Shown here: piece after piece, positions 34,541 through 43,524 of the stretch
Layout: each line of letters begins with the position of its first letter
How positions within the stretch are numbered: position 1 is the stretch's first letter
Assembly: GCA_900467745.1 (NCBI GenBank)
Contig: UBQW01000025.1
Span: 44,982-108,981, forward strand
Source of the DNA: Hyphomicrobiales bacterium
GTDB lineage: Bacteria > Pseudomonadota > Alphaproteobacteria > Rhizobiales > Rhizobiaceae
DNA length: 64,000 bases
Direction: 5' to 3'
Made by a program: the position numbers and the translations under genes
Notes under the pieces: generated by a model
Database searches by the model: none
Told to the model about the DNA's origin: nothing
What the model saw: the letters and a program-made list of their open reading frames with translations, nothing else

Positions 34541-35644
34541 CTAGTTGTTGCGGCGCGCCTGCTCGCTGAAATAGACGAGCCGCAACAATTCAGACTGCGA
34601 ATTGACGCCTGTCTTCGCGAACACCGACTTCAGCTGGCTGCGGATCGTCTCGCGCGATCGGTTGCTCTCGATGGCGATATCGGTGATCGACGATCCGTGC
34701 AGCAGCCCCTGCATGATCTTGATCTCCGCCCTGGTCAGCCCGAACTTGCCCCCAAGACCCGGCACGTCCATCGCCACGGGCTTGGCTGACGGCTCGATGA
34801 TGATCGCGATGCTCGGCGCATCGAAGAATTGAATGCGGGCACTCTTCTGCAGACGGACGAGGGTAAGCTTGACGCCGTTCACATCAAGCACCTGCTGCCG
34901 CTCGCCATCACGCCATTGCGACAGCAATCGACCGAGGCACGCATTTGCGTCGGCATCGGCAAGCCAGACCTTTCCCTGCAGATCGAGCCGAACGGACCGC
35001 CCCTCGGTCAGTGCCTGCTCACCGACCGCGCTGGCCGACAGCAGCTTGCCGCCGTCCCCAACCAATAAAACGCCGACGCCGATCGCATCGAACAGGCGGC
35101 CACCGAGCTCATCCGCGCTCTTTTCGCCCTTTCCAGCCTCGAAATAGCGCACCGCCCGGTGCAGATGCGGCGCAAGCCGCGTGAACGTATCGGCGTAAAC
35201 CCTGTTGTCCTCGGGCCCGCCGTTGGCGATCGAACTCGATATGTTGAACATCCGGCCGTCTCGCTTCACCAGCGCCATGCCGATGGCGGTCTCGCCGCAT
35301 TGCTTCCAGAAGTCGTTGTAGAACTCTGTCTTCACGAACGCTTCGCGCGGCAGCAACTCCTCGGACAGGAAGCCGCGCCACATCGGCATCACGCTCATGG
35401 CCGGCGCCCAGGGATTTATGCTCGCGAAATGATCGGAGTAACTTTCGACCCATTGGTCGCTGAAACCCTTGTCTATATGAGACGCGCCCTCCGCCCGCAT
35501 CGGGTCGTGGTAGAACAAAGTGGTCTTGCCGCCAGGAACGATCTCGTTCCACCGGCCAAGAAACATGTCCCAGGTGGCCTCGCCGAAAATTACACCGTAG
35601 ATGGTGTCGACGAGACTGTCATAGGTATCTTCAGCGACGATCAT
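34541..35644 (-). CDS. LuxR-family transcriptional regulator
   Basis: 367 residues. The last 65 form a LuxR helix-turn-helix with LTRAEIKIMQGLLHGSSITDIAIESNRSRETIRSQLKSVFAKTGV, close to the consensus of that family. The first 300 residues do not show the acyl-homoserine-lactone pocket pattern (no W-x3-Y-x6-Y stretch was found) nor a receiver, so the signal is unknown. The ATG at 35644 follows GGGGGAACA. No synthase gene is beside it. The promoter region (35669-35760) contains an imperfect CCCTTTTCGGGTG...CACCCGAGGG symmetry that could be its own operator. Confidence 0.85.
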   Translation of the reverse strand: MIVAEDTYDSLVDTIYGVIFGEATWDMFLGRWNEIVPGGKTTLFYHDPMRAEGASHIDKGFSDQWVESYSDHFASINPWAPAMSVMPMWRGFLSEELLPREAFVKTEFYNDFWKQCGETAIGMALVKRDGRMFNISSSIANGGPEDNRVYADTFTRLAPHLHRAVRYFEAGKGEKSADELGGRLFDAIGVGVLLVGDGGKLLSASAVGEQALTEGRSVRLDLQGKVWLADADANACLGRLLSQWRDGERQQVLDVNGVKLTLVRLQKSARIQFFDAPSIAIIIEPSAKPVAMDVPGLGGKFGLTRAEIKIMQGLLHGSSITDIAIESNRSRETIRSQLKSVFAKTGVNSQSELLRLVYFSEQARRNN

Positions 35645-35808
35645 TGTTCCCCCGGCAAGCGCCCGCATCGCAGGCGAGGATACCAGTGTAAAGCTTCTGG
35701 AAACAACGAAAATTACCCTTTTCGGGTGATACCCACCCGAGGGAAAAGCAGGCAGTGATGCAGAGATACATGGTCGCGTCGAAACGAGGAGACCGGCCCT
35801 GCATCAAT

Positions 35809-35842
35809 GAAAATGCGCCCCAGCGGACCGGGGCGCATTTTC
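35809..35842. terminator. Terminator of the orphan ParA gene
   Basis: GAAAATGCGCCCC at 35809-35821 pairs with GGGGCGCATTTTC at 35830-35842. The hairpin has A/T-rich arms on both outer sides and lies 18 bases past the stop of the minus-strand ParA gene. Confidence 0.85.
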
Positions 35843-35859
35843 AATCACAGAATGAATGA

Positions 35860-36573
35860 TCAGGCAGCCGAACGGATCAGCGGACCCGTCATGCGCGCCG
35901 CAGCCGGCAGTCTCACCGGCAGCTTGCGCATGATCTCCTCGGCGAAACAGAGCGCATTCTCACGCGCCTTGTCGAGGTTGCTGGCACGCGCGGGATCGAG
36001 CGTATGCAGCGTGCCGCCGCAATCGAATATATCGCGGAAAGCCGAACGCTCGATGATCGCGGTGTCGAGCACCGGCACCTGCCGCTGGTTGAGAAGCGTC
36101 TTCACGATCGAGAGCGCCCGCGTCGTCACCATCGAGTTGACGCGCGTCAGCACGACGGAGTGACCGATACGGATGCCCGCCTTCTCGTCGAGATACTGCA
36201 GCAGCTCCAGCACCTGCGCCCCGCCGCGCGCATCCATGGCGCAGCCCTGGATCGGGATCAGAACATGGTCAGAGAGACCGATCGCCGTGGCCAGCATCGG
36301 GTTGCGGGCGCCCGGCAGGTCGATGATGAAATAGTCGGTGTTGTGCTTGTTCTCGGAGATATGCTGCGGCAGCGAGGCCGAGGTCACGAAATCAATCACC
36401 GAGACGTTGGGCACGTGGCCGGAGATTTCGTGCCAGCGCGAAATCCAGTGCTGCGGATCGGCATCGAGGATGGTGACGCGGTAGCCCTTGCGGGCAAGCT
36501 CGGTGGCCAGCAACAGAACAGCGGTGGTCTTCCCGGCGCCGCCCTTGGTGTTTGCAAATGTGATGACTGCCAT
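35860..36573 (-). CDS. Orphan ParA-family ATPase
   Basis: 237 residues with a deviant Walker A, NTKGGAGKTT, near residue 8, ILDADPQ (Walker B region) near residue 34, and FIIDLPGA near residue 85. It belongs to the MinD/ParA/CobQ group. A helix ending ANYLD-like text is replaced here by many Arg/Ala, and the C-terminus is basic. No parB gene or parS-like repeat is adjacent, so it is not a plasmid partition locus in plain sight; roles in chemoreceptor, pilus or polar-protein placement are known for orphan ParAs. It stands alone between two terminators. Confidence 0.85.
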   Translation of the reverse strand: MAVITFANTKGGAGKTTAVLLLATELARKGYRVTILDADPQHWISRWHEISGHVPNVSVIDFVTSASLPQHISENKHNTDYFIIDLPGARNPMLATAIGLSDHVLIPIQGCAMDARGGAQVLELLQYLDEKAGIRIGHSVVLTRVNSMVTTRALSIVKTLLNQRQVPVLDTAIIERSAFRDIFDCGGTLHTLDPARASNLDKARENALCFAEEIMRKLPVRLPAAARMTGPLIRSAA

Positions 36574-36756
36574 GTTCGTTCCTCGGGGGAAATGTCGCGA
36601 GCCGGGATCGCTCTGTTGCGCACATCGGGATGCATCGTGCGGTTACTGCATCCTTTCCAAACATGGTTAACAATATCTAAACAAGGCCTCCGAAATCCCG
36701 GCCCGCATTTCTTGCGGTAGCCTTCGCCACATCGCCTGAACGCCCTGCGTCACAAC

Positions 36757-36789
36757 GAAAAAGACCCGGAAAGCGCAAGTCTTTCCGGG
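36757..36789 (-). terminator. Terminator of the iron alcohol dehydrogenase operon
   Basis: CCCGGAAAG at 36765-36773 pairs with CTTTCCGGG at 36781-36789. On the minus strand TCTTTTTCGTTG follows the stem. It lies 26 bases past the alcohol dehydrogenase stop. Confidence 0.85.
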
Positions 36790-36814
36790 CCAAATCTCAG
36801 GTCCGCATTTTGTA

Positions 36815-37966
36815 TCAGAAGCAGTCCTTGAACAGCGCCTTGGTGTTCTCGAGCGTCATCGCGACAGGGTTTCCGCCGGCGCTCGGGTCTTCGATCGCCA
36901 TCGCCGAGAGTTCATCGATTCGATCCGGCTTGATCCCCATCGCCGAAAGGCTATCGGGTACGCCCAGTTCGGAACGCAGCTTCAGCACGTAATCGTAGAA
37001 CCCATCGAAGCCGCCGGAGATGCCGAGATAGGCGGCCGCGCGCGCGATCTTGTCTTCGATGACGGCACGGTTGAAGCGCAGCACCGCTGGCATCACGACG
37101 GCATTGGTCATGCCGTGATGGGTGTTGTAGACGGCGCCGATCGGATGCGACAGCGCATGGATGGCGCCGAGCCCCTTCTGGAACGCGACAGCGCCCATGG
37201 CGGCAGCCGACATCATGTTGGCGCGGGCTTCGAGGTCGGTGCCTTCCTTGTATGCGCGCGGCAGGAACTCCTTGACCAGACGCATGCCCTCAAGCGCGAT
37301 GCCGGCAGACATCGGGTGGTAGAAGGGCGAGGAATAGGCTTCCAGGCAATGCGCGAAGGCATCCATGCCGGTGCCGGCGGTGATGATCTTCGGCATGCCG
37401 ACTGTCAGCTCCGGATCGGCGATGACGACGCCAGGCAGGAACTTCGGATGGAAGATGATCTTCTTCACATGCGTTTCGGAATTGGTGATGACGCTGGCGC
37501 GACCGACTTCCGAACCTGTGCCTGCCGTGGTCGGCACCGCCACGATCGGCGCGATGCCCTCGACCGAAGCCCGCGTCCACCAGTCGCCGATATCCTCGAA
37601 GTCCCACACGGGACGCGTCTGGCCGGCCATGAAGGCCACGCACTTGCCGAGATCGAGGCCCGAGCCGCCGCCGAAGGCAATGACGCCGTCATGGCCGCCA
37701 TCCTTGAATGCCTTGACGCCGGCCGCAAGGTTCTTCTCGTTCGGGTTCGGATCGACATCGGCGAAGATCGCCCGGCCAAGCCCGGCCTCTTCGAGAATGT
37801 CGAGCGCGTTTGATGTGATCGCCATCGTCGCCAGGCCGCGATCGGTGATCAGCAGCGGCTTCTTCATGCCGAGGCTCTTGGCGGCGTCCGCCAGTTCCTT
37901 GATCCGGCCGCGGCCGAGCTTGAATGAAGTCGGGTAGCTCCAGTTGGCTGTGATATGCGCGCTCAT
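36815..37966 (-). CDS. Iron-containing alcohol dehydrogenase
   Basis: 383 residues of the group III dehydrogenases. NAD-binding FGGGSGLDLGKCVAF is at about 95-109; the segment TAGTGSEVGRASVI follows; metal ligands are likely the Asp near 197 and His in DAFAHCLEAY, HALSHPIGA and HHGMTN. The ATG overlaps the stop of the upstream aldehyde dehydrogenase gene by ATGA. Within this cluster it could oxidise the hydroxyl group of an amino alcohol, or of its gamma-glutamyl amide, giving the aldehyde that the neighbour oxidises (inference). Other alcohols are not excluded. Confidence 0.9.
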   Translation of the reverse strand: MSAHITANWSYPTSFKLGRGRIKELADAAKSLGMKKPLLITDRGLATMAITSNALDILEEAGLGRAIFADVDPNPNEKNLAAGVKAFKDGGHDGVIAFGGGSGLDLGKCVAFMAGQTRPVWDFEDIGDWWTRASVEGIAPIVAVPTTAGTGSEVGRASVITNSETHVKKIIFHPKFLPGVVIADPELTVGMPKIITAGTGMDAFAHCLEAYSSPFYHPMSAGIALEGMRLVKEFLPRAYKEGTDLEARANMMSAAAMGAVAFQKGLGAIHALSHPIGAVYNTHHGMTNAVVMPAVLRFNRAVIEDKIARAAAYLGISGGFDGFYDYVLKLRSELGVPDSLSAMGIKPDRIDELSAMAIEDPSAGGNPVAMTLENTKALFKDCF

Positions 37967-39348
37967 GCTGTCACTTTCTTCAGATGGTAGGATTTCGGAC
38001 GCGTCAGGTTCTGGAAGCCGATGATCGACAGCGAGCCGCCGCGGCCGGTTTCCTTGACGCCGGTCCAGCACAGCGCCGGATCGAGATAGTCGGCGCGGTT
38101 CATGAACACGGTGCCGGTTTCGATCTCGCGGCCAAGCCGCCCTGCCCGCTCGGCATCCTTGGTCCAGAGCGAGGCCGTCAGGCCGTACTGGCTGTCGTTC
38201 ATCAGCGCCAGCGCCTCGTCGTCGCTCTTCACCTTCATGATGCCGACGGCGGGACCGAAGGTCTCCTCGCGCATGAAGGCCATCGAGTGATCGACATTGA
38301 CGAGGATCTGCGGCGCGAGATAGGCGCCGCCGTCATCCTGAGGGAAAAGCTTCGGATCGACTAGAGCTTTCGCACCCTTCCCGACCGCATCGGCGATCTG
38401 CTCGCGCACGACCTTGGCGAAACGTTTGTTGGCCATCGGGCCGAGCGACGTCTCGGGATCAAGGGGATTGCCGAGCTTGTAGTTCGAGACCCATGCGACC
38501 GACTTCTCGACGAAGCTGTCATAAAGGGATTCATGGACATAGATGCGCTCGATCCCGCAGCAGCACTGCCCGGAATTGTACGTCGCGCCATCCATCAGCG
38601 TATCGACCGCCGCATCGAGATCGGCGTCTTCCATGACGTAACCAGGATCCTTGCCGCCGAGCTCGAGGCCGAGACCGGTAAAGGTGCCTGCCGCCGCCCG
38701 CTCCATCGAGCGTCCGCCTTCGACCGAACCGGTAAAATTCACGAAGTTGAAGCCTCCGGCAGCAATCAGTGCCGAAGTCGTCTCATGGTCGAGAACGATA
38801 TTCTGGAACACGTCCTCCGGAACGCCGGCTTCGACAAAGGCCTGCACCAGCCGCTCGCCCACAAGAAGCGTCTGCGAGGCGTGCTTCAAGACAACCGTAT
38901 TGCCCGCCATCAGCGCCGGCGCGATCGTGTTGATCGCCGTCATGTAGGGATAGTTCCACGGCGCCACGACGAAGACGACGCCATGCGCCTCGCGCTCGAT
39001 GCGGCGCTCGAACTTGTCGCTCTCTTCGACTACAAGCGGCGCCAGCGCATCGGCCGCGATCGAGGCCACGTAGTTGGAGCGCTCGTTGAAGCCCTTGTAC
39101 TCGCCGCCATAGCGGATCGGCCGGCCCATCTGCCAGGCAAGCTCGGGCACGACGACGTCGGACATCTCGTTCAGCCGCGCAGCACCCTTCAGCACCAGCT
39201 GGACGCGATCTTCCAGCGGCCGCCGCGCCCAGGCCTTCTGCGCCTTGCGCGCCCGCGCCACGACCTCTTTCGCCGCCTCCAGCGGCAGCGCCGGACGCTC
39301 GGCGTAAACCGATCCGTCGATCGGCGATATGCATTGAATTACAGTCAT
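37963..39348 (-). CDS. Aldehyde dehydrogenase
   Basis: 461 residues of the NAD(P)-dependent ALDH superfamily. Active-site pieces are LELGGKDPGYV (the general-base Glu) and NSGQCCCGIERIYV (nucleophile Cys), with NFTGSVEGGRSMERAA for the cofactor turn. It starts at 39348 after GGAGTTTGGAA. The ALDH stop is fused to the alcohol dehydrogenase start, so the pair works as an alcohol to aldehyde to acid module. Text at the C-terminus (MNRADYLDPALCWTGVKETGRGGSLSIIGFQ) resembles the succinate-semialdehyde/gamma-glutamyl-aminobutyraldehyde-type subgroups, which supports an amine-derived substrate. Confidence 0.9.
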   Translation of the reverse strand: MTVIQCISPIDGSVYAERPALPLEAAKEVVARARKAQKAWARRPLEDRVQLVLKGAARLNEMSDVVVPELAWQMGRPIRYGGEYKGFNERSNYVASIAADALAPLVVEESDKFERRIEREAHGVVFVVAPWNYPYMTAINTIAPALMAGNTVVLKHASQTLLVGERLVQAFVEAGVPEDVFQNIVLDHETTSALIAAGGFNFVNFTGSVEGGRSMERAAAGTFTGLGLELGGKDPGYVMEDADLDAAVDTLMDGATYNSGQCCCGIERIYVHESLYDSFVEKSVAWVSNYKLGNPLDPETSLGPMANKRFAKVVREQIADAVGKGAKALVDPKLFPQDDGGAYLAPQILVNVDHSMAFMREETFGPAVGIMKVKSDDEALALMNDSQYGLTASLWTKDAERAGRLGREIETGTVFMNRADYLDPALCWTGVKETGRGGSLSIIGFQNLTRPKSYHLKKVTA

Positions 39349-39364
39349 TTCCAAACTCCAGTCA

Positions 39365-39781
39365 TTAACAGGCCAGCGTGCGCACATGCCCCGCGACGCC
39401 ATAGGAAAGGATAGCGCGGTCGCGCGTGATGATGGTCAGGTCATTTTCCCGCGCGGTGGCGATGAGGATGCGGTCGATAGGATCCTTGTGAGCGAGTTGC
39501 GGCAAGGAACAGGACGCCATGAAGATGTTTGCGGTCACCGGTTGCTCGTCGATGTCAGCTTCGAGCCTGAAGTCGTTATACCACCTCTCAGCTGTCTTCG
39601 TTTCGCTAATGCGCCCTCGTGCCAAAAGCATTGCCATCTCCCACGCCGTCACAGCCGAAACAAAGACCGGTCTCCCGGCAGCCTTTGCAGCCGCGAGCGC
39701 GGTCAACGCTCCTTCCGCCAAGGGCTCTCTCTTCGCCATCCAGATCGCGGCGCAGGTATCGAGCAGAAAAGCACTATTCAT
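39365..39781 (-). CDS. VapC-type PIN-domain toxin
   Basis: 138 residues with PIN nuclease acidic positions: Asp8 (LLDTC), Glu48 (TAWEMA), Asp100 and Asp103 (HKDPIDRIL) and Asp121 (TRDRAI). PIN toxins cut RNA in a sequence-specific way when the antitoxin is lost. The gene starts inside the 3' end of its upstream partner (eight-base overlap) on the same strand, the usual antitoxin-then-toxin order. Composition is as its neighbours, so the pair may be old. The toxin stop lies only 17 bases upstream of the aldehyde dehydrogenase start, which puts the module inside a metabolic cluster. Confidence 0.88.
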   Translation of the reverse strand: MNSAFLLDTCAAIWMAKREPLAEGALTALAAAKAAGRPVFVSAVTAWEMAMLLARGRISETKTAERWYNDFRLEADIDEQPVTANIFMASCSLPQLAHKDPIDRILIATARENDLTIITRDRAILSYGVAGHVRTLAC

Positions 39782-40256
39782 TGTAAAGCTTCTCGCCCCA
39801 CTCCTCGTCCCAATCCATCGGCGCAGTCAGATCGACCCCCGGCATGATGGTCAGCGTCCCCTTCATGCATCCCCAGGCGGGGTGTACCTCGATCAGCGTC
39901 CCATCCTCCAGCTCCATCCAGCGCTTGCCATCCTTGTAGATGACGTCGTCCTCCGTAAACATCTTGACGGGCGGCTCCTCCGGCAAAACCGATGCAGTGC
40001 TGCCGCCTTCATAGCCCGCCTGCTTCTTCTCGGCGAAGCCGGTGCCGTCGCCACGTCGATGCGCTGCCACCTCCTCCAGCGGAAGGCCAAGATAATCCGC
40101 GATCTGGTCCTGCTCTTCCGCGCTCATCTTCCGCTCGCCGCTCAGCATGCGCGACACGGCACTCGGATCAAGCCCCATGAACCGGGCCATGTCGCGAAGC
40201 GATGCGTCGCGCTGTGAAAGCTTTTCGTTGAACCATGCGCTGTCGATCACACCCAT
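39774..40256 (-). CDS. Antitoxin with HTH and long C-terminal segment
   Basis: 160 residues. Residues 18-60 form an XRE-like helix-turn-helix (LRDMARFMGLDPSAVSRMLSGERKM). The rest is acidic and includes KMFTEDDVIYKDGKRWMELEDGTLIEVHPAWGCMKGTL, a beta-strand pattern. The gene immediately precedes and overlaps the PIN toxin gene. Antitoxins of VapC are usually short (70-90 residues) AbrB, Phd or RHH types; a 160-residue HTH form is atypical. The C-terminal part may carry a protease target or a second folded unit. The role as antitoxin is inferred from position. Confidence 0.7.
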   Translation of the reverse strand: MGVIDSAWFNEKLSQRDASLRDMARFMGLDPSAVSRMLSGERKMSAEEQDQIADYLGLPLEEVAAHRRGDGTGFAEKKQAGYEGGSTASVLPEEPPVKMFTEDDVIYKDGKRWMELEDGTLIEVHPAWGCMKGTLTIMPGVDLTAPMDWDEEWGEKLYNE

Positions 40257-40335
40257 GTCGATCTCCTCTGGAAACGCCGGAGCACATTAGCACAATGCGA
40301 CCAACGCAACAATCAGAGCGAGTGTTGCGATTATC

Positions 40336-41703
40336 TCATGCTCGCTCGAATCCGCGCGCCACCTCCCAGTCTGTGATCCTGCGATCATACTCCTCCTGCT
40401 CCCATTCCGCCGCGCGCGTGTAGTGATCGATGACGTCGTCCCCGAAAGCATTGCGCAGCATCTTGGACTTTGTCATGGCCGTGGTCGCGGCCCTGAGCGT
40501 ACGCGGGATCTCACGCACCTTGCGCGCGCCATAGGCGTCGCCGACGAAGGGCGCTTCCAGCTCCATCTTGTTCTCGATCCCGTCGATCCCTGCCGCAAGC
40601 AATGCGGCGAAGGCGAGATAGGGGTTGAGGTCGGAGCCGCCGACGCGGCATTCGATGCGGATCGCCTTGGTGCCGTCACCGCACAGGCGATAGCCGGCCG
40701 TGCGGTTGTCCTTGCTCCAGATCGCCTTGGTCGGCGCGAACGTGCCGGCCATGAAGCGCTTGTAGGAGTTGATGTAGGGCGCCAGGAAATAGGTGATCTC
40801 GCTGGCATGCGCGAGCAGGCCGGCAATGTAGTTTTCCATCAGGCTGGACATCCCGTACTTGCCCTTGTCGTCGGCAAACAGCGGTGTCTTGCCGTCGGCG
40901 CTCCACAGCGACTGGTGGATATGCGAGGAGCTGCCGGCGGCATTGTAGTGCCACTTGGCGAGGAAGGTGATCGCCTTGCCCTTGGCCCAGGCGATTTCCT
41001 TGCAACCGTTCTTGATGATCGAGTGACGATCGGCCATGGCGAGCGCATCGGCGTAGCGCACGTTGATCTCCTCCTGGCCGGCCGAAGCCTCGCCCTTGGA
41101 GTTCTCGACGGGAATGCCGGCGCCCTGCAGCCCGGTGCGGATCGCCCGCATCACCTCTTCCTCCTTGGTGGTCTGGAAGATGTGGTAGTCCTCGTTATAG
41201 GCGCTGGCGAGCTTGAGGTTGCGATAGCCGGATGCCTGCGCGGATTCGTAGGTCTGGTCGAACAGGAAGAACTCGAGCTCCGAGGCCATGAAGGCCTTCA
41301 TGCCCATATCTTCCAGCCGCTTGACCTGCTTTTTCAGGATCGCGCGCGGCGAATGCGGCACTTCCTCGTGGGTGTGATGGTCGAGCAGGTCGCAGAGCAC
41401 AAGGGCTGTCCCCTCAAGCCAGGGAATGCGCCTGAGCGTCGAGAGATCCGGCTTCATCGTGTAGTCGCCGTAGCCCTTTTCCCAGCTGGTCGCCTTGTAG
41501 CCGGAGACCGTCTCCATCTCCATGTCGGTGGCGACGAGATAGTTGCAGCTGTGTGTTTCCTTCCAGGCGCTTTCGACGAAGTATTCGGCCTGGAAACGCT
41601 TGCCCATAAGCCGCCCCTGCATGTCGACCTGGCATGCCAGCACGGTATCGATGCGTCCGTCGGCAACGTCCTGCTTCAGATCGTCGAGAGTATAGATGCT
41701 CAT
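40336..41703 (-). CDS. Glutamine-synthetase-like gamma-glutamyl-amine ligase
   Basis: 455 residues with the synthetase barrel: SELEFFLFDQT (ATP/metal Glu), KGEASAGQEEIN, AAGSSSHIHQSLW (metal His) and IECRVGGSDLNPYLAFAALLAAGIDGIE. The tail is of PuuA/IpuC/GlnA4 type rather than housekeeping GlnA: there is no adenylylation-site Tyr loop and the length is about 455. Such ligases join the gamma-carboxyl of glutamate to an amine (putrescine, ethanolamine, isopropylamine). GGGGAGG lies seven bases before the ATG. The gene sits in a gap between the permease and the toxin-antitoxin module, all on the minus strand. The substrate is inferred from context, not from the sequence. Confidence 0.82.
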   Translation of the reverse strand: MSIYTLDDLKQDVADGRIDTVLACQVDMQGRLMGKRFQAEYFVESAWKETHSCNYLVATDMEMETVSGYKATSWEKGYGDYTMKPDLSTLRRIPWLEGTALVLCDLLDHHTHEEVPHSPRAILKKQVKRLEDMGMKAFMASELEFFLFDQTYESAQASGYRNLKLASAYNEDYHIFQTTKEEEVMRAIRTGLQGAGIPVENSKGEASAGQEEINVRYADALAMADRHSIIKNGCKEIAWAKGKAITFLAKWHYNAAGSSSHIHQSLWSADGKTPLFADDKGKYGMSSLMENYIAGLLAHASEITYFLAPYINSYKRFMAGTFAPTKAIWSKDNRTAGYRLCGDGTKAIRIECRVGGSDLNPYLAFAALLAAGIDGIENKMELEAPFVGDAYGARKVREIPRTLRAATTAMTKSKMLRNAFGDDVIDHYTRAAEWEQEEYDRRITDWEVARGFERA

Positions 41704-41850
41704 ATGGACCTCCCCATAAATTTAAACTGAAATCGGGCCAACGAAACGGCATGCTCCGTGCGGCAATGCCGCGCCGGACTGCGCAGTCTGATGTCGGTCA
41801 ACCGCAATGCAGGGCCGCCGGACGCGGCCCCGCTTTCTTGGAAGAGTATG

Positions 41851-43398
41851 TCAGCCTTCGCCGACAGCCTTTTCGGCAGCCGCGATCTCGGCCTGGCGAC
41901 GCGCGACTTCCTCGCCGATCGGCGGGCCCTTGAAGCGACGGCTCTCGAAGCCGAACCACACGATCGCGGTCAGCACCAGGAAGCCGACGGTGACATAGAG
42001 CGCCGGGCCGTTTGGCGGCTGCACGCCGAGAACGAAGATCAGGATCATCGCCAGGATGGTGAGCACCGAGAACAGCTTGTACATGCCCTCGCCGATGTTC
42101 CACGGACCCATCTTGTCCCACTTTGACGTGCCCCAAGCGAAGAGGCCGAGCGTGATCGGGATCGCGAAGGAGAAGAACAGGAAGATGACCGTGCAGGAAA
42201 CGACGATCGTGTAAACCGGCGTGTCACCGATCGAAACGAGCGACGAGCCCCAGACGAAGAGAACCGAGAGGATCGATCCGGTCCAGATGGCCGAGACCGG
42301 CGTGCGGTACTTCGGGCTGACCTTGGCGAGCGCCTTGGAGGCCGGCAGGCCGCCATCGCGCGAGAACGCAAAGATCATGCGCGAGACGGAGGTGACGGTC
42401 GCAAGGCCGCACAGCCACTGGCACACGAGGATCGCGAAGTAGAGGATATCCTTGACGGTCGAATTGACCTGCGTGTCCATCGCCCAGAAGAACACGTTCC
42501 AGCCCTGCTTTGCAGCGTCATCCATGTTCGGCAGCATCAGCACGAACGAGCAAAGCATGATGTAGCCGAACAGCGCCGACCAGAGCACGGAGGAGACCAT
42601 GCCGCGCGGAACGGAATGGGCCGCCTTGACTGTTTCTTCCGACGTATGCGCGGAAGCGTCATAACCGGTGATCGTGTAGATCGGCAAAAGCAGACCGAGA
42701 AGGAACACCCAGGTGCCCGACGTTGCCGGCCAGACGTTGCCACCCGCTTCGCCGGAATAGTTGGCGAAGGTGAACAGGCGGCCGATCTCGTAGGACGGCG
42801 CGAAGTACAGGCACACGGCCGACAGCGCGATCGCCGACGCGAAGATCAGGTAGCCCGAGAAATCGGTGAGCTTTGCGGTCAGGCCGATACCCATGTGGTT
42901 CACGAGCGCCTGCGCGCCGGTGATGATCACGAGGAACAGGATGCGCACCGTCGTCGTATCGGTCAGGCCGAAATAGGTGGTGCCGAACGAGCCCATGAAG
43001 AAATAATAGGTACCGACGTTGATGGCGCCGAGAACCGTGACGAGGCCGAGCAGGTTGAACCATGCCGTCAGCCAGCCGGTGAAGCGGTTACCGAGGATCG
43101 AACCCCAGTGATAGAGGCCGCCGGCCGTCGGATAGGCCGAGCTGATCTGCGCCATGGCGACGGCGAACACCAGCGAAACGAAGCAGCCGATCGGCCAGCC
43201 AATGCCGATCGCGGCACCGCCCGCGCCGGCCGTTGCCTGTGCCAGCGAATTGATACCACCGGAAAGAATGCAAATGATCGAAAATGAAACGGCAAAATTC
43301 GAAAACGAGCTCATGCGCCGTTCGAGTTCCTGGGCATAACCCATGGAATGCAGGATGTGCACATCCTGCTTCTTGTCGAGTTCCGAATAATCGGACAT
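41851..43398 (-). CDS. APC-superfamily permease, ACT type (amine/amino acid uptake)
   Basis: 515 residues with about 12 membrane helices. The N-terminal block FSNFAVSFSIICILSGGINSL and PIGCFVSLVFAVAMAQISSAYPTAGGLYHWGSILG match the amino-acid/choline transporter group, which includes yeast GABA and choline/ethanolamine carriers. The ATG at 43398 has GGGGGAC upstream; the earlier ATG adds a short unlikely leader. In context it would bring the amine to the gamma-glutamyl ligase encoded next downstream. A hairpin (GGGCCGC/GCGGCCC at about 41812-41830) lies just past the stop but has no T-run. Confidence 0.85.
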   Translation of the reverse strand: MSDYSELDKKQDVHILHSMGYAQELERRMSSFSNFAVSFSIICILSGGINSLAQATAGAGGAAIGIGWPIGCFVSLVFAVAMAQISSAYPTAGGLYHWGSILGNRFTGWLTAWFNLLGLVTVLGAINVGTYYFFMGSFGTTYFGLTDTTTVRILFLVIITGAQALVNHMGIGLTAKLTDFSGYLIFASAIALSAVCLYFAPSYEIGRLFTFANYSGEAGGNVWPATSGTWVFLLGLLLPIYTITGYDASAHTSEETVKAAHSVPRGMVSSVLWSALFGYIMLCSFVLMLPNMDDAAKQGWNVFFWAMDTQVNSTVKDILYFAILVCQWLCGLATVTSVSRMIFAFSRDGGLPASKALAKVSPKYRTPVSAIWTGSILSVLFVWGSSLVSIGDTPVYTIVVSCTVIFLFFSFAIPITLGLFAWGTSKWDKMGPWNIGEGMYKLFSVLTILAMILIFVLGVQPPNGPALYVTVGFLVLTAIVWFGFESRRFKGPPIGEEVARRQAEIAAAEKAVGEG

Positions 43399-43524
43399 GA
43401 CGTCCCCCTGTTTAGCCATCAACCGCGGAATTGCGGCTGATTATCCAGTGCCAAAGTGCCCGCGACGTATTCGCCTGCGGGCGGATCGCAGTTAGACTGC
43501 TCCCTGGGGTCTTATCTTTCGTCG

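Noticed and set aside
41811..41830. A GGGCCGC/GCGGCCC hairpin after the permease gene as a terminator
   Set aside because: No T-run follows on either strand, so it was not listed as a terminator.
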